Source: Burkholderia latens (lineage in GTDB: Bacteria; Pseudomonadota; Gammaproteobacteria; Burkholderiales; Burkholderiaceae). From it: DNA of 64,000 nt. The notes beneath the pieces are model-generated. The model saw only the letters and a list, made by a program, of their open reading frames with translations. It was not told where the DNA came from and did no database searches. Positions 20,192 through 28,686 of this stretch are shown one piece after another (within the stretch, counting starts at the first letter, position 1; every line of letters begins with the position of its first letter). The stretch is from assembly GCF_902499045.1 (NCBI RefSeq), contig NZ_CABVPL010000024.1:29096-93095 (forward strand), read 5' to 3'. The position numbers and the translations under genes were made by a program.

Positions 20192-21778
20192 TTACGCGAA
20201 CTGGTTCATCGTGTTGTCCTTGCCGGCCGCCTTCAGTGCTGCTTCGCCGCTGAAGTATTCCTTGTGGTCGTCGCCGATATCCGAGCCGGACATGTTCTGG
20301 TGCTTCACGCACGCGATGCCCTGGCGGATTTCCTTGCGTTGCACGCCGGCCACGTAGCCGAGCATGCCCTGGTCGCCGAAGTATTCCTTCGCGAGGTTGT
20401 CGGTCGACAGGGCGGCCGTGTGATACGTCGGCAGCGTGATCAGGTGATGGAAGATGCCCGCTTCACGCGACGCATCGGCCTGGAACGTGCGGATCTTCTC
20501 GTCGGCGATCTTCGCGAGTTCCGTGTCGTCGTATTCGACGCTCATCAGGCGTGCACGGTCGTACGCCGACACGTCCTTGCCCTCTGCCTTCATCGCGTCG
20601 TAAGCCTGCTGACGGAAGTTCAGCGTCCAGTTGAACGACGGGCTGTTGTTGTACACGAGCTTCGCGTTCGGAATCACCTTGCGGATTTCGCTGACCATGC
20701 CGCCGATCTGCGCGATGTGCGGCTTTTCGGTTTCGATCCACAGCAGGTCGGCGCCGTTCTGCAGCGACGTGATGCAGTCGAGCACGCAACGCGCTTCACC
20801 GGTGCCCGGACGGAACTGGAACAGGTTGCTCGGCAGGCGCTTCGGACGCAGCAGCTTGCCGTCGCGCTTGATCACGACGTCGCCGTTGCCGAGCTGATCG
20901 GCCGACAGTTCCTCGCAATCGAGGAACGAGTTGTACTGGTCGCCCAGGTCGCCCGGCGTGTTGGTCACGGCGATCTGCTTGGTCAGGCCGGCGCCGAGCG
21001 AGTCGGTGCGCGCGACGATGATGCCGTCGTCCACGCCCAGTTCCAGGAACGCGTAGCGGATCGCGCGGATCTTCGCGAGGAAGTCCTCATGCGGCACCGT
21101 CACCTTGCCGTCCTGGTGGCCGCACTGCTTCTCGTCGGACACCTGGTTCTCGATCTGAATGCAGCATGCGCCCGCTTCGATGAACTGCTTGGCCAGCAGA
21201 TAGGTCGCCTCGGCGTTGCCGAAACCGGCGTCGATGTCGGCGATGATCGGCACGACGTGCGTCACGTGGTTGTCGATCTTTTCCTGGATCGCGGCCTTCG
21301 CGGCGGCGTCCTGTGCCGCATCGAGCTCGCGGAACAGCCCGCCGAGTTCACGCGCGTCGGCCTGGCGCAGGAACGTGTACAGCTCGCGGATCAGCGCGCT
21401 GACCGAGGTCTTCTCGTGCATCGACTGGTCCGGCAGCGGGCCGAACTCCGAGCGCAGCGCGGCGACCATCCAGCCCGACAGGTACAGGTAGCGGCGCTCG
21501 GTGCTGTTGAAGTGCTTCTTGATGGAGATCATCTTCTGCTGGCCGATGAAGCCGTGCCAGCAACCGAGCGACTGCGTGTACTTCGACGGATCGGCGTCGT
21601 ACGCGGCCATGTCCGCGCGCATGATCTTCGCGGTGTAACGCGCGATGTCGAGGCCCGTCTTGAACTTGTTCTGCGCACGCATGCGCGCCGCATACTCGGG
21701 ATTGATGGCATTCCACGCGCTGCCGTGGTTTTCCTTCAAAGCCGCCACTGCGTTGATGTCGTCTTGATACTGGGACAT
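20192..21778 (-). CDS. aceA: Isocitrate lyase (long, subfamily 3 type)
   Basis: A 528-residue isocitrate lyase, cleaving isocitrate to glyoxylate and succinate in the glyoxylate shunt. The catalytic loop is KQCGH (217-221) rather than the KKCGH of enterobacterial enzymes. That and the extra length match the Pseudomonas aeruginosa-type subfamily. ADIDAGFGNAEATYLLAKQ and the later PSFNW motif (after VYNNS) are also present. No malate synthase or aceK is adjacent. A palindromic operator candidate lies about 120 bp upstream and a strong terminator follows. In related species this enzyme is linked to persistence and growth on fatty acids. Confidence 0.95.
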   Translation of the reverse strand: MSQYQDDINAVAALKENHGSAWNAINPEYAARMRAQNKFKTGLDIARYTAKIMRADMAAYDADPSKYTQSLGCWHGFIGQQKMISIKKHFNSTERRYLYLSGWMVAALRSEFGPLPDQSMHEKTSVSALIRELYTFLRQADARELGGLFRELDAAQDAAAKAAIQEKIDNHVTHVVPIIADIDAGFGNAEATYLLAKQFIEAGACCIQIENQVSDEKQCGHQDGKVTVPHEDFLAKIRAIRYAFLELGVDDGIIVARTDSLGAGLTKQIAVTNTPGDLGDQYNSFLDCEELSADQLGNGDVVIKRDGKLLRPKRLPSNLFQFRPGTGEARCVLDCITSLQNGADLLWIETEKPHIAQIGGMVSEIRKVIPNAKLVYNNSPSFNWTLNFRQQAYDAMKAEGKDVSAYDRARLMSVEYDDTELAKIADEKIRTFQADASREAGIFHHLITLPTYHTAALSTDNLAKEYFGDQGMLGYVAGVQRKEIRQGIACVKHQNMSGSDIGDDHKEYFSGEAALKAAGKDNTMNQFA

Positions 21779-21894
21779 GTCTATCTCCTGGGAACGAAGC
21801 GCATTTGAGTAAAGAGTTCAGCGTGCCCGCCGCGTGTGCCGAAGCGAACTGCATGGACTCAATACTAACGCCGGCCGCCGCGGTTTCGAACAAC

Positions 21895-21913
21895 TCTTAT
21901 ATAAGACATAAGA
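21895..21913 (-). promoter_or_regulatory. Palindromic operator candidate upstream of aceA
   Basis: TCTTATATAAGA (21895-21906) is a perfect 12-bp palindrome. A second ATAAGA half-site follows after one base (21908-21913), giving three half-sites in 19 bp. The stretch is embedded in the AT-rich part of the aceA promoter region. The cognate regulator is not known to me; a GntR-type factor is a guess. Confidence 0.5.
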
Positions 21914-22187
21914 TATAAATTTCACTGAATTTTCAATGAGATAAGCAAGTCGTTTTGCGATGCAAAACCGGCTTTCAAGCCATGGGAAGGCGTCGCGACG
22001 GCAATTCAGCTCGCATCCCGTGATATGAAACGGCCTTTCGGCAACTGGTGAAGGCGCAGATTTGGCGGCCAACGATTCGCGCCTTTGCCACGGATGCGAC
22101 AAAACGTCTATACTTGGACAATTCATCGACAGCAAACCGACACGCGGCATGGCCGCGTATCGCGATGCGCCCCAAGCCCGGACCGAC

Positions 22188-22724
22188 ATGAGCGACTATC
22201 CCGTTTTCGATGCGCTGCGCGACCTGCTGACGGCGTCCGGCGCGCGCTTTCGCGTGCTCGAGCACCCGGCCGAAGGCAAATCCGACGTGATCGCCGCGAT
22301 TCGCGGCACGCGTCCCGAGCAAGGCGCGAAAGCGATGCTCTGCACGTTCAAGGACGGCGGCGCCACCGCGCTCGCCGTGATCCCCGGTCATCTGAAGATC
22401 GATTTCCGCAAGGTCGCGGACGCGCTCGGCCGCCGCAAGGCGACGCTCGCGCCGCCGGAACTCGCCGCCGCGGTCACGCGCTGCGTGATGGGCGCGGTGC
22501 CGCCGTTCGTGTTCGACGCGACCGTGACGCTCGTCGCCGACCCCGCGCTGATCGAGCTCAATGACGAAATCGCGTTCAACGCGGGCCGGCTCGATCGCTC
22601 GATCGTGCTCGATTCGTCCGACTACGTGCGGATCGCGCGCCCGCTGCTGGCGGACATCACGCGGCCCGGAACGATCGATGCGAGTACCACGCCGGCCGCG
22701 CGCACGCTCGAGGCAGACGCATGA
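22188..22724 (+). CDS. YbaK/YeaK-type aminoacyl-tRNA deacylase
   Basis: A 178-residue protein of the YbaK/prolyl-tRNA deacylase superfamily. The order FRVLEHPAEGKSD, IRGTRPEQGAKAMLC, CVMGAVPPFVFD, LVADPALIELNDEIAFNAGRLD resembles E. coli YeaK (ProXp-ST-like) more than YbaK itself. Such proteins hydrolyse Ser- or Thr-type mischarged tRNAs in trans. The start is ATG at 22188. The gene overlaps the next by four bases (ATGA), and a hydroxy-amino-acid dehydratase completes the operon, which makes a Ser/Thr-related role attractive. The exact tRNA specificity is inference. Confidence 0.8.
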   Translation: MSDYPVFDALRDLLTASGARFRVLEHPAEGKSDVIAAIRGTRPEQGAKAMLCTFKDGGATALAVIPGHLKIDFRKVADALGRRKATLAPPELAAAVTRCVMGAVPPFVFDATVTLVADPALIELNDEIAFNAGRLDRSIVLDSSDYVRIARPLLADITRPGTIDASTTPAARTLEADA

Positions 22725-23359
22725 GCGCGCCCGGCCCCAAGCCGCAAGCCGAACAGGCGTCGCTGATCGAGCAGGTGCTGCGCATCGCCGAAGGGCTCGG
22801 CGCGATGTTCGCGCCGTTCACCGAAGTCGTCGTGCACGACCTGCGCACGCCCGAGCATGCGATCCTCGCGATCCACAACAACCTGTCGGGCCGTGCGATC
22901 GGCGACCCGGCGACGGAACTCGGGCTCGCGCGCATCGCGGATGACAACTTCCCGCAGGTGCTCGCGAACTACGCGAACCGCTTCGCCGACGGCCGCACCG
23001 CAAAAAGCACGTCGATCGGGATCAAGGATTCGAGCGGCCGCTACGTGGCCGCGCTGTGCCTGAATGCGGACGTCACGCTGCTTCGCGGCTTCCAGGGGAT
23101 GCTGAACCAGTTCTGCAGCACCGAGGGCGCGCCGGTTGCCGAAACCCTCGATCCGGCCGGCGCCGACGCAATCCGGCAGCGCATCGACGCGTTCGCGACA
23201 CGCTTCGCGACCACGCCGCGCGAACTGAAGACCGACCAGCGCCGCGAGCTGATGCAGGCGCTGAAGGCGGACGGTTTCCTCGAGGTGCGCCGCGCGATGG
23301 AAATCGTGTCGCAGCATCTCGGCGTGTCGCGCGCCACGGTATACAACGACGCGAAATGA
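22721..23359 (+). CDS. DauR/YheO-family transcriptional regulator
   Basis: A 212-residue two-domain regulator. An N-terminal YheO-like PAS domain (about residues 15-130, including FTEVVVHDLRTPEHAILAIHN and STSIGIKDSSGRYVAALCLN) is joined to a C-terminal helix-turn-helix ending VSQHLGVSRATVYNDAK. This is the layout of DauR, the repressor of D-arginine catabolism in Pseudomonas. It is translationally coupled to the upstream deacylase and sits 57 bp before the PLP dehydratase, which is the likely target. The effector is probably an amino acid related to the dehydratase substrate, not necessarily arginine. Confidence 0.85.
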   Translation: MSAPGPKPQAEQASLIEQVLRIAEGLGAMFAPFTEVVVHDLRTPEHAILAIHNNLSGRAIGDPATELGLARIADDNFPQVLANYANRFADGRTAKSTSIGIKDSSGRYVAALCLNADVTLLRGFQGMLNQFCSTEGAPVAETLDPAGADAIRQRIDAFATRFATTPRELKTDQRRELMQALKADGFLEVRRAMEIVSQHLGVSRATVYNDAK

Positions 23360-23416
23360 AGCGCGCCCGCGGGCCAACCCGCTTACCTGTTGATTGACTC
23401 TTCCGACGAGCGACTC

Positions 23417-24391
23417 ATGAACATTCCGACCCTCCCTACCTACGACGACGTCGCGGCCGCCGCGGCACGGCTCGAAGGCCACGCGCACCGCACGCCCGTG
23501 ATGACGTCGCGCACGATCGACGAAGCACTCGGCGCCCACGTGTTCTTCAAATGCGAAAACCTTCAGCGCATGGGCGCGTTCAAGTTCCGCGGCGCGTTCA
23601 ACGCGCTGTCGCGCTTCGACGCGACGCAACGCCGCCACGGCGTCGTCGCGTTCTCGTCGGGCAACCATGCGCAGGCGATCGCGCTGTCGGCGCGCATTCT
23701 TGGCATCCCGGCGACGATCGTGATGCCGCACGACGCGCCGGCCGCGAAGATGGCCGCGACGCGCGGCTACGGCGGCAACGTCGTGACGTACGACCGCTAC
23801 ACCGAGGACCGCGAGCAGATCGGCCGCGCGCTCGCGGAGAAGCACGGGCTCACGCTGGTCCCGCCGTACGACCATCCTGACGTGATCGCGGGCCAGGGCA
23901 CGGCGGCAAAGGAGTTGATCGACGAAGTCGGGCCGCTCGACGCCGTGTTCACGCCGCTCGGCGGCGGCGGCCTGCTGTCGGGCACGGCGCTTTCGACGCG
24001 CGCGCTGTCGCCGCACGCGAAGCTGTACGGCGTCGAGCCGGAAGCCGGCAACGACGGCCAGCAATCGTTCCGGTCGGGGTCGATCGTGCACATCGACACG
24101 CCGCGCACGATCGCCGACGGCGCACAGACGCAGCACCTCGGCAACCTGACGTTCCCGATCCTGCGCCGCGACGTCGACGACATCCTCACCGCGACCGACG
24201 CGGAACTCGTCGACTGCATGCGCTTCTTCGCGACCCGGATGAAGATCGTCGTCGAGCCGACCGGCTGTCTGTCGTTCGCGGCCGCGCGCCGGATGAAGGA
24301 CGAATTGAAAGGCAAGCGCGTCGGCATCGTGATCAGCGGCGGCAACGTCGATCTCGAGAACTTCTGCACGCTGGTGTCCGCGTCCGCATGA
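23417..24391 (+). CDS. PLP-dependent Ser/Thr or 3-hydroxyaspartate dehydratase
   Basis: A 324-residue fold-type II PLP enzyme. The Schiff-base lysine is in GAFKFRGAFNAL, the ring-stacking and phosphate loops are SSGNHAQAIAL and LGGGGLLSG, and the C-terminal cofactor serine lies in VISGGNVDL. The length and the FKCENLQRMGAFKFRG signature resemble threo-3-hydroxyaspartate ammonia-lyases and eukaryotic-type serine racemases more than the 500-residue biosynthetic IlvA; there is no ACT domain. The product would be a 2-oxo acid plus ammonia. ATG at 23417 is preferred to the TTG at 23390. Substrate choice among serine, threonine and 3-hydroxyaspartate cannot be fixed by eye. Confidence 0.85.
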   Translation: MNIPTLPTYDDVAAAAARLEGHAHRTPVMTSRTIDEALGAHVFFKCENLQRMGAFKFRGAFNALSRFDATQRRHGVVAFSSGNHAQAIALSARILGIPATIVMPHDAPAAKMAATRGYGGNVVTYDRYTEDREQIGRALAEKHGLTLVPPYDHPDVIAGQGTAAKELIDEVGPLDAVFTPLGGGGLLSGTALSTRALSPHAKLYGVEPEAGNDGQQSFRSGSIVHIDTPRTIADGAQTQHLGNLTFPILRRDVDDILTATDAELVDCMRFFATRMKIVVEPTGCLSFAAARRMKDELKGKRVGIVISGGNVDLENFCTLVSASA

Positions 24392-24521
24392 TCGGCGCGG
24401 CGCGCCGATCGCACGATGACGATCGTGTCGCCCGCGCGCCGCTGCGCATTCGCGTCGCGTTAAGTTTCGCGCCCTAGACTGATTGAATCGTCCCGCAATC
24501 GGTCGTGAAGAAGGAGCCGCC

Positions 24522-24755
24522 ATGAACACGCACGCGATCGTCGCCGCCGCCGTCGCGGCAGCGTCCCTGTCGGCGTTCGCTCAACCGAACGCCTCGTCAT
24601 CCGGTTTTTCCGCCCCGTCGCCGCGCGAGCACGCCGCGCAGGCCGTCCATCGTTCATCCGCCGGCTTCGCGCTCGCGAAGATCGATCAGAACAATACGCC
24701 ACCCGATCGCGGTGGCGATCCGGGTGGCCGCGCGCACGCCGGCACGCATATCTAA
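24522..24755 (+). CDS. Small secreted protein of unknown function
   Basis: A 77-residue product with a clear signal peptide (residues 1-20, ending LSAFAQ) and a mature part of about 57 residues rich in Ser, Gly, Pro and Asp, with no cysteine. GAAGGAG is placed ideally before the ATG. It has no recognisable domain. Its strong translation signal and signal peptide make it a credible gene despite its size. It stands alone between the dehydratase and the riboswitch. Confidence 0.6.
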   Translation: MNTHAIVAAAVAAASLSAFAQPNASSSGFSAPSPREHAAQAVHRSSAGFALAKIDQNNTPPDRGGDPGGRAHAGTHI

Positions 24756-24775
24756 CGCGGCGGCCACCGGCATCC

Positions 24776-24796
24776 CGTTTCATCAGACATGAAACG
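24776..24796 (+). terminator. Weak hairpin after the small secreted gene
   Basis: CGTTTCAT (24776-24783) pairs with ATGAAACG (24789-24796) around a 5-nt loop, 20 bp after the stop codon. There is no T-run, so function as a terminator is uncertain. Confidence 0.35.
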
Positions 24797-24904
24797 AGAC
24801 TTGCATGCGCGAAAGAACGATGCCGGGAAGCAGCGCGCGCACTGACGTTTTTTCGCACGCAGTTCCTCGCGGGAATTGACGTGCGCAAGCGCTCGCCATT
24901 ACCC

Positions 24905-25080
24905 TTGCGCGCTGATGGTTCCCGGTAACGGGATCAAAAGGGAACGCAGGGAGGCCACGCCTCGAATCTGCGGCTGCCCCCGCAACTGTAAGCGGCGAAT
25001 CCGCGCCCCCGCACGCCACTGGGATACCGGGAAGGCCGGCGCGCATCGCGACCCGCGAGCCAGGAGACCTGCCATCGACC
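24905..25080 (+). ncRNA. Cobalamin riboswitch
   Basis: All hallmark segments occur in order: GGTTCCCGG and AAAAGGGAA of the first stems (24917-24943), the invariant GGCTGCCCCCGCAACTGTAA (24972-24991), CCACTGGGA, GGGAAGGC, and the B12 box GAGCCAGGAGACCTGCC at 25057-25073. Adenosylcobalamin binding would reduce expression of the receptor gene downstream. The roughly 330 nt between the B12 box and the receptor start probably contains the expression platform. Confidence 0.95.
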
Positions 25081-25411
25081 CGAGGTCCAAGCAGCCGCAC
25101 CGGGCGGGGTGTCCCGGCGCGCCAGGCGCCGCCGTCGGCGGCCGCCCCGTTGCATGGACGGCCCGACCTCAGACCCTTCAGATGTCCGTACTTTCCGTAT
25201 TCGCTTCCCCGCCGGAAGCATCGCACCGCCGCGCCGCACGGGTATGCGGTGCCGCGTCGGCGGTTTCGCCCGCTGCCTTCTGCACGTGCGATGACGACAC
25301 GCGCGTCATTCGGCCGCGCTGCCCCACTCCACGATGAGCCGCCCGGCATCCGCGCGCACCGCGCCGCGCCGCACTCACCGTACCCGCAACACGATCACGT
25401 TTCGCCGCCCC

Positions 25412-27340
25412 ATGAACCTTCGCCACTTTCTCGCCACGTCCGCCGCCACAGCGCTGCTCTCCCCGCTCGCCCACGCCGCCGGCGACGCGCCGCTCGCACA
25501 GCCGCCGCAGCGCACGGACGACGCCGACCTGCCGACGATCACCGTGACCGACACGCGGCACCTGCCCGAGTCGTTCGATCAGCGCTACGCAACGACGCAG
25601 GTGCTCACGCGCGCCGATCTCGATCGCCTGTCGCCGAGCGACCCGAGCATTACGCAGGCGCTCGCGACGCTGCCGGGCGTGACCGTATCGCAGAACGGCG
25701 GCCCGGGCTCGTCCGCGTCGGTCAGCATCCGCGGCGCGTCGGCAAGCCAGGTTGCGGTGTTCATCGACGGGATCCGGATCGGTTCGCCGACCACCGGCAT
25801 CGCGCCGTGGGCCGACCTGCCGACCGACGCATTCGAACGCGTGGAGGTGATTTCGGGGCCGGCCGCCGCGTCGTTCGGCGCGAACGCGATGGGCGGCGTC
25901 GTGCAGCTGTTCACGCGCCGCGCGTCCGGCCAGCCGAACCAGACCACCGCGTCGTTCGGCGGCGGTTCGAACAAGACCTTCGACACGCAGCTGCGCACGT
26001 CGGGCACCGTGCCGTCGACGGGGCCGCTCGCCGCGCTCGGCGGGCTCACGTACGCACTCGGGTTGCACGACTACAACACGGCCGGCATCGATTCGACGCG
26101 GCCCGTGCTGCCGTACCACGAGAACGGCCGCAACCCGTATCACGCGCAGGACCTCGACGCGCGCCTCGGCTACGCGCGCGACAACTGGTCGATCTCGACG
26201 TTCGCGCTCTATCATCGCTCCGACCTGTCGTTCGACAATGCCGGCTTCGCGAACCGCGAACTCGACCATCAGCTGACGACGGGCGTCGCGTTCCATCTCG
26301 ACATCACGCCCGACACGCAGTTCGATCAGTCGTTCGGTTATGCGAACGATCGTCAGTTCCTGTACGCGAGCGATCCGGCCATCCCGACCGACCAGATCAA
26401 CTCGCAGCGCATCAGCACGTCGACGTCGCTCACGCATCAGGAACATGGGTTCCATCTGTTCGGCCTGCCGCTGTCGGGCGAGACGAAGCTCGCGTACGAC
26501 TTCACGCGCGAGCAGGCGTTCCTGCCGGTCGACGTGCCGGACGGCGTGCCGACCCGCAACGATTCCGCATTCTCGCTGCATCAGTCGGCCACGCTCGGCA
26601 GCGTGACGATGTTCGTCGCGGGCCGTCACGAGATCATCGCGGGGAAAGGCGTGAACACCGGCAACGCGGCACTGGCGTGGGCGATCACGCCGGCCTACAC
26701 GGCCCGGGTATCGTACGGCAACGCGTTCCGCCTGCCGTCGTTCAACGACCTGTACTACCCCGGTTACGGCAACCCCGACCTGAATCCCGAGCGCAGCAAT
26801 ACGGTCGAGGCCGCGTTCGAGGCGAACACCGCGTACGGCACGTTCAGCGCCGCGATCTACGACACGCGCGTGAGCAACCTGATCGCGTACAACCCCGCGA
26901 CGTTCTCGCCGATCAACATCGGCCGCGCGCATATCCGCGGGATCGATCTGTCGTACAAGGGGACGATCGGCCGCTCGACGCCCGTCAGCGTCGCGATCGG
27001 GATCCTGAACCCGCAGGACGAAACCAACGACAGCTGGTTGAGCCGCCGGCCGCGGCAGACCGTCAGCGTGAGCGTCGATCACACGTGGGACGAACTGAAG
27101 CTGCACGCACTGAGTACCGGCGCGTCGCTGACGTACGGCGGCACGACGTTCGACAACCCGGCCAACACGACCTATCTGCCGTCGTACCTGACCGTCAACC
27201 TGCGCGCGTCGTACAGGATCAATTCGCATCTGACGGTGTCCGCGTCGCTGTCGAACCTGTTCGACCGCCACTACATGACCGCGTACGGCTACAACACGCT
27301 CGGCCGCACCGCGTTCGGCAAGGTCAGCTACACGTTCTGA
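25412..27340 (+). CDS. btuB: BtuB-type TonB-dependent cobalamin receptor
   Basis: A 642-residue outer-membrane receptor for vitamin B12 or related corrinoids. The signal peptide (residues 1-23, ending LAHAA) is followed by a TonB-box-like ITVTDTRH, a plug with LATLPGVTVSQNGG and SVSIRGASASQVAVFIDGIRIG, and a 22-strand barrel with the terminal aromatic F. The start at 25412 gives a canonical signal peptide; the in-frame ATG at 25334 would add 26 Arg-rich residues in front of it. Control by the upstream cobalamin riboswitch makes the substrate assignment strong. No btuFCD genes are adjacent. Confidence 0.9.
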   Translation: MNLRHFLATSAATALLSPLAHAAGDAPLAQPPQRTDDADLPTITVTDTRHLPESFDQRYATTQVLTRADLDRLSPSDPSITQALATLPGVTVSQNGGPGSSASVSIRGASASQVAVFIDGIRIGSPTTGIAPWADLPTDAFERVEVISGPAAASFGANAMGGVVQLFTRRASGQPNQTTASFGGGSNKTFDTQLRTSGTVPSTGPLAALGGLTYALGLHDYNTAGIDSTRPVLPYHENGRNPYHAQDLDARLGYARDNWSISTFALYHRSDLSFDNAGFANRELDHQLTTGVAFHLDITPDTQFDQSFGYANDRQFLYASDPAIPTDQINSQRISTSTSLTHQEHGFHLFGLPLSGETKLAYDFTREQAFLPVDVPDGVPTRNDSAFSLHQSATLGSVTMFVAGRHEIIAGKGVNTGNAALAWAITPAYTARVSYGNAFRLPSFNDLYYPGYGNPDLNPERSNTVEAAFEANTAYGTFSAAIYDTRVSNLIAYNPATFSPINIGRAHIRGIDLSYKGTIGRSTPVSVAIGILNPQDETNDSWLSRRPRQTVSVSVDHTWDELKLHALSTGASLTYGGTTFDNPANTTYLPSYLTVNLRASYRINSHLTVSASLSNLFDRHYMTAYGYNTLGRTAFGKVSYTF

Positions 27341-27407
27341 TGCGCGCCGCCGGCCCATCGGCGCGCGCGATTGCGGGCGTCGATGCCGCACCGGCGCATC
27401 AGCGGCA

Positions 27408-28046
27408 TCAGGCTCCGGCGACGCCGCGCACGCCCGCAACCAGCTGACTCGCGCCGAACGCCGCGATCACGACCGCCGATACGCGTGACAGCACGTGCAT
27501 GAACGCGAGCGGCATCTTCGTGCGCAATGCGGCGGTCGCGCTGCTCAGGCACAGCCACCATGTCGCGGAACCCGCAAACACGCCGGCAACCATCAGCGCG
27601 ACGGTCGGCCCCATCGCGCCGCGCTGCGCACCGGCCAGCGGACCGAGCGCCGCGAAGATTCCGACGAACGACAGGATCGTCATCGGGTTCGACAGCGTCA
27701 GGCCGAACGTCGTCAGGAAATCGCGCAGCACGGTCGTGCGCCGCACGTCGCCCGGTGCGGTGGACACCACCGGCGCCTGTCGCGCGATGCTCGCGGCGAG
27801 CCACACCAGAAACGCGCCGCCGCCGATCTTCAGCACGACGGTCAGCATCGGAAACGCGGTGACGATGCCGGCGACGCCGAGCGCGCCGAGCAGCCCGTAG
27901 ATCGCGTCGGCGCATGCGGCGCCGATGCCGGTCGCAAAACCCGCATGAAAGCCGCGGCTCAGGCTGCGCTGGATGCACAGCATGCCGATCGGGCCGACCG
28001 GCACGGCGATCGACAATCCCATCACGACGGACTTGATGAACAGCAT
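27408..28046 (-). CDS. LysE-family amino-acid exporter
   Basis: A 212-residue inner-membrane protein with about six helices. The N-terminal GLSIAVPVGPIGMLCIQRSLSRG is the LysE/RhtB signature, and NPMTILSF is the second conserved loop. Members export amino acids or derivatives. GAGGAG precedes the ATG at 28046. It is divergent from an Lrp/AsnC-type gene, the classic layout in which the regulator activates export when its amino-acid ligand accumulates. The exported compound is unknown. Confidence 0.85.
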   Translation of the reverse strand: MLFIKSVVMGLSIAVPVGPIGMLCIQRSLSRGFHAGFATGIGAACADAIYGLLGALGVAGIVTAFPMLTVVLKIGGGAFLVWLAASIARQAPVVSTAPGDVRRTTVLRDFLTTFGLTLSNPMTILSFVGIFAALGPLAGAQRGAMGPTVALMVAGVFAGSATWWLCLSSATAALRTKMPLAFMHVLSRVSAVVIAAFGASQLVAGVRGVAGA

Positions 28047-28117
28047 GGCCGGCTCCTCGCGACATGCAATGACTCGAAACGTCATCGTAGGGAAAGTCCG
28101 GTCGCCGCTGAAGCCGG

Positions 28118-28151
28118 TTTTTAAGGAAAAATGGCTGCTTCACCTTAAAAA
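28118..28151. promoter_or_regulatory. Inverted repeat between lysE-type and lrp-type genes
   Basis: TTTTTAAGG (28118-28126) and CCTTAAAAA (28143-28151) form a perfect 9-bp inverted repeat, about 25 bp centre to centre. Outer CCGG sequences extend the symmetry. It lies in the 115-bp divergent region and is a good candidate operator for the Lrp-like regulator. Confidence 0.55.
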
Positions 28152-28161
28152 TTCCGGCGCA

Positions 28162-28623
28162 ATGGACGAGCTCGACTGGAACATACTCGCGCTGCTGCAG
28201 GCCAGCGGCCGCATCAGCTACACGGAACTGGCGCGCCAGGTTCACCTGTCGGTGCCGGCCGTGACGGAGCGCGTGAAGCGCCTCGAATCGGCCGGCGTGA
28301 TCGACGGCTATACCGCGCGGGTCAATCCGGCCGCAGCCGGCTACCCGGTGAGCGCGCTGATCGGCATCACGGTGCCGCAACCGGCCAAGGCAAAATTCCT
28401 GAAGCTGCTGGAGACGATTCCCGAAGTGGTCGAGTGCCATCACGTGACGGGCGCGGATTCGTACGTGATGCGCTTCGTCGCCGTCAGCATGGTGCACCTC
28501 GAGCAGCTGATCGAACGCATCAATCTGTACGGCGAAACGCGCACGTCGATCGTGATGTCCACGCCGTTGCCCGCGCGCGGCCTCGCGCGTCCGCCCGCGG
28601 AGACCAGAATCACGCGGAGATGA
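28162..28623 (+). CDS. Lrp/AsnC-family transcriptional regulator
   Basis: A 153-residue protein with the N-terminal AsnC helix-turn-helix (LDWNILALLQASGRISYTEL, then LSVPAVTERVKRLESAGVI) and a C-terminal RAM ligand domain with VVECHHVTGADSYVMRF. It probably senses an amino acid and controls the divergent LysE-type exporter through the inverted repeat at 28118-28151. No clear ribosome-binding site precedes the ATG at 28162, which directly opens the conserved MDELDW N-terminus. Confidence 0.88.
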   Translation: MDELDWNILALLQASGRISYTELARQVHLSVPAVTERVKRLESAGVIDGYTARVNPAAAGYPVSALIGITVPQPAKAKFLKLLETIPEVVECHHVTGADSYVMRFVAVSMVHLEQLIERINLYGETRTSIVMSTPLPARGLARPPAETRITRR

Positions 28624-28686
28624 CAGGACGCCCCGCACTGCGCGATGCTGTGCAATACGGACCTTGCACGAACCGGACACCCTCCC

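Noticed and set aside
25334-25411. Upstream in-frame ATG of btuB
   Set aside because: Would place 26 Arg-rich residues before a clean signal peptide; neither start has a strong ribosome-binding site, so the signal peptide decides.
25178-27439. 753-residue open frame on the minus strand across btuB
   Set aside because: Arg/His/Val-rich antisense shadow of a long GC-rich gene; the plus strand has a signal peptide, plug motifs and a riboswitch.
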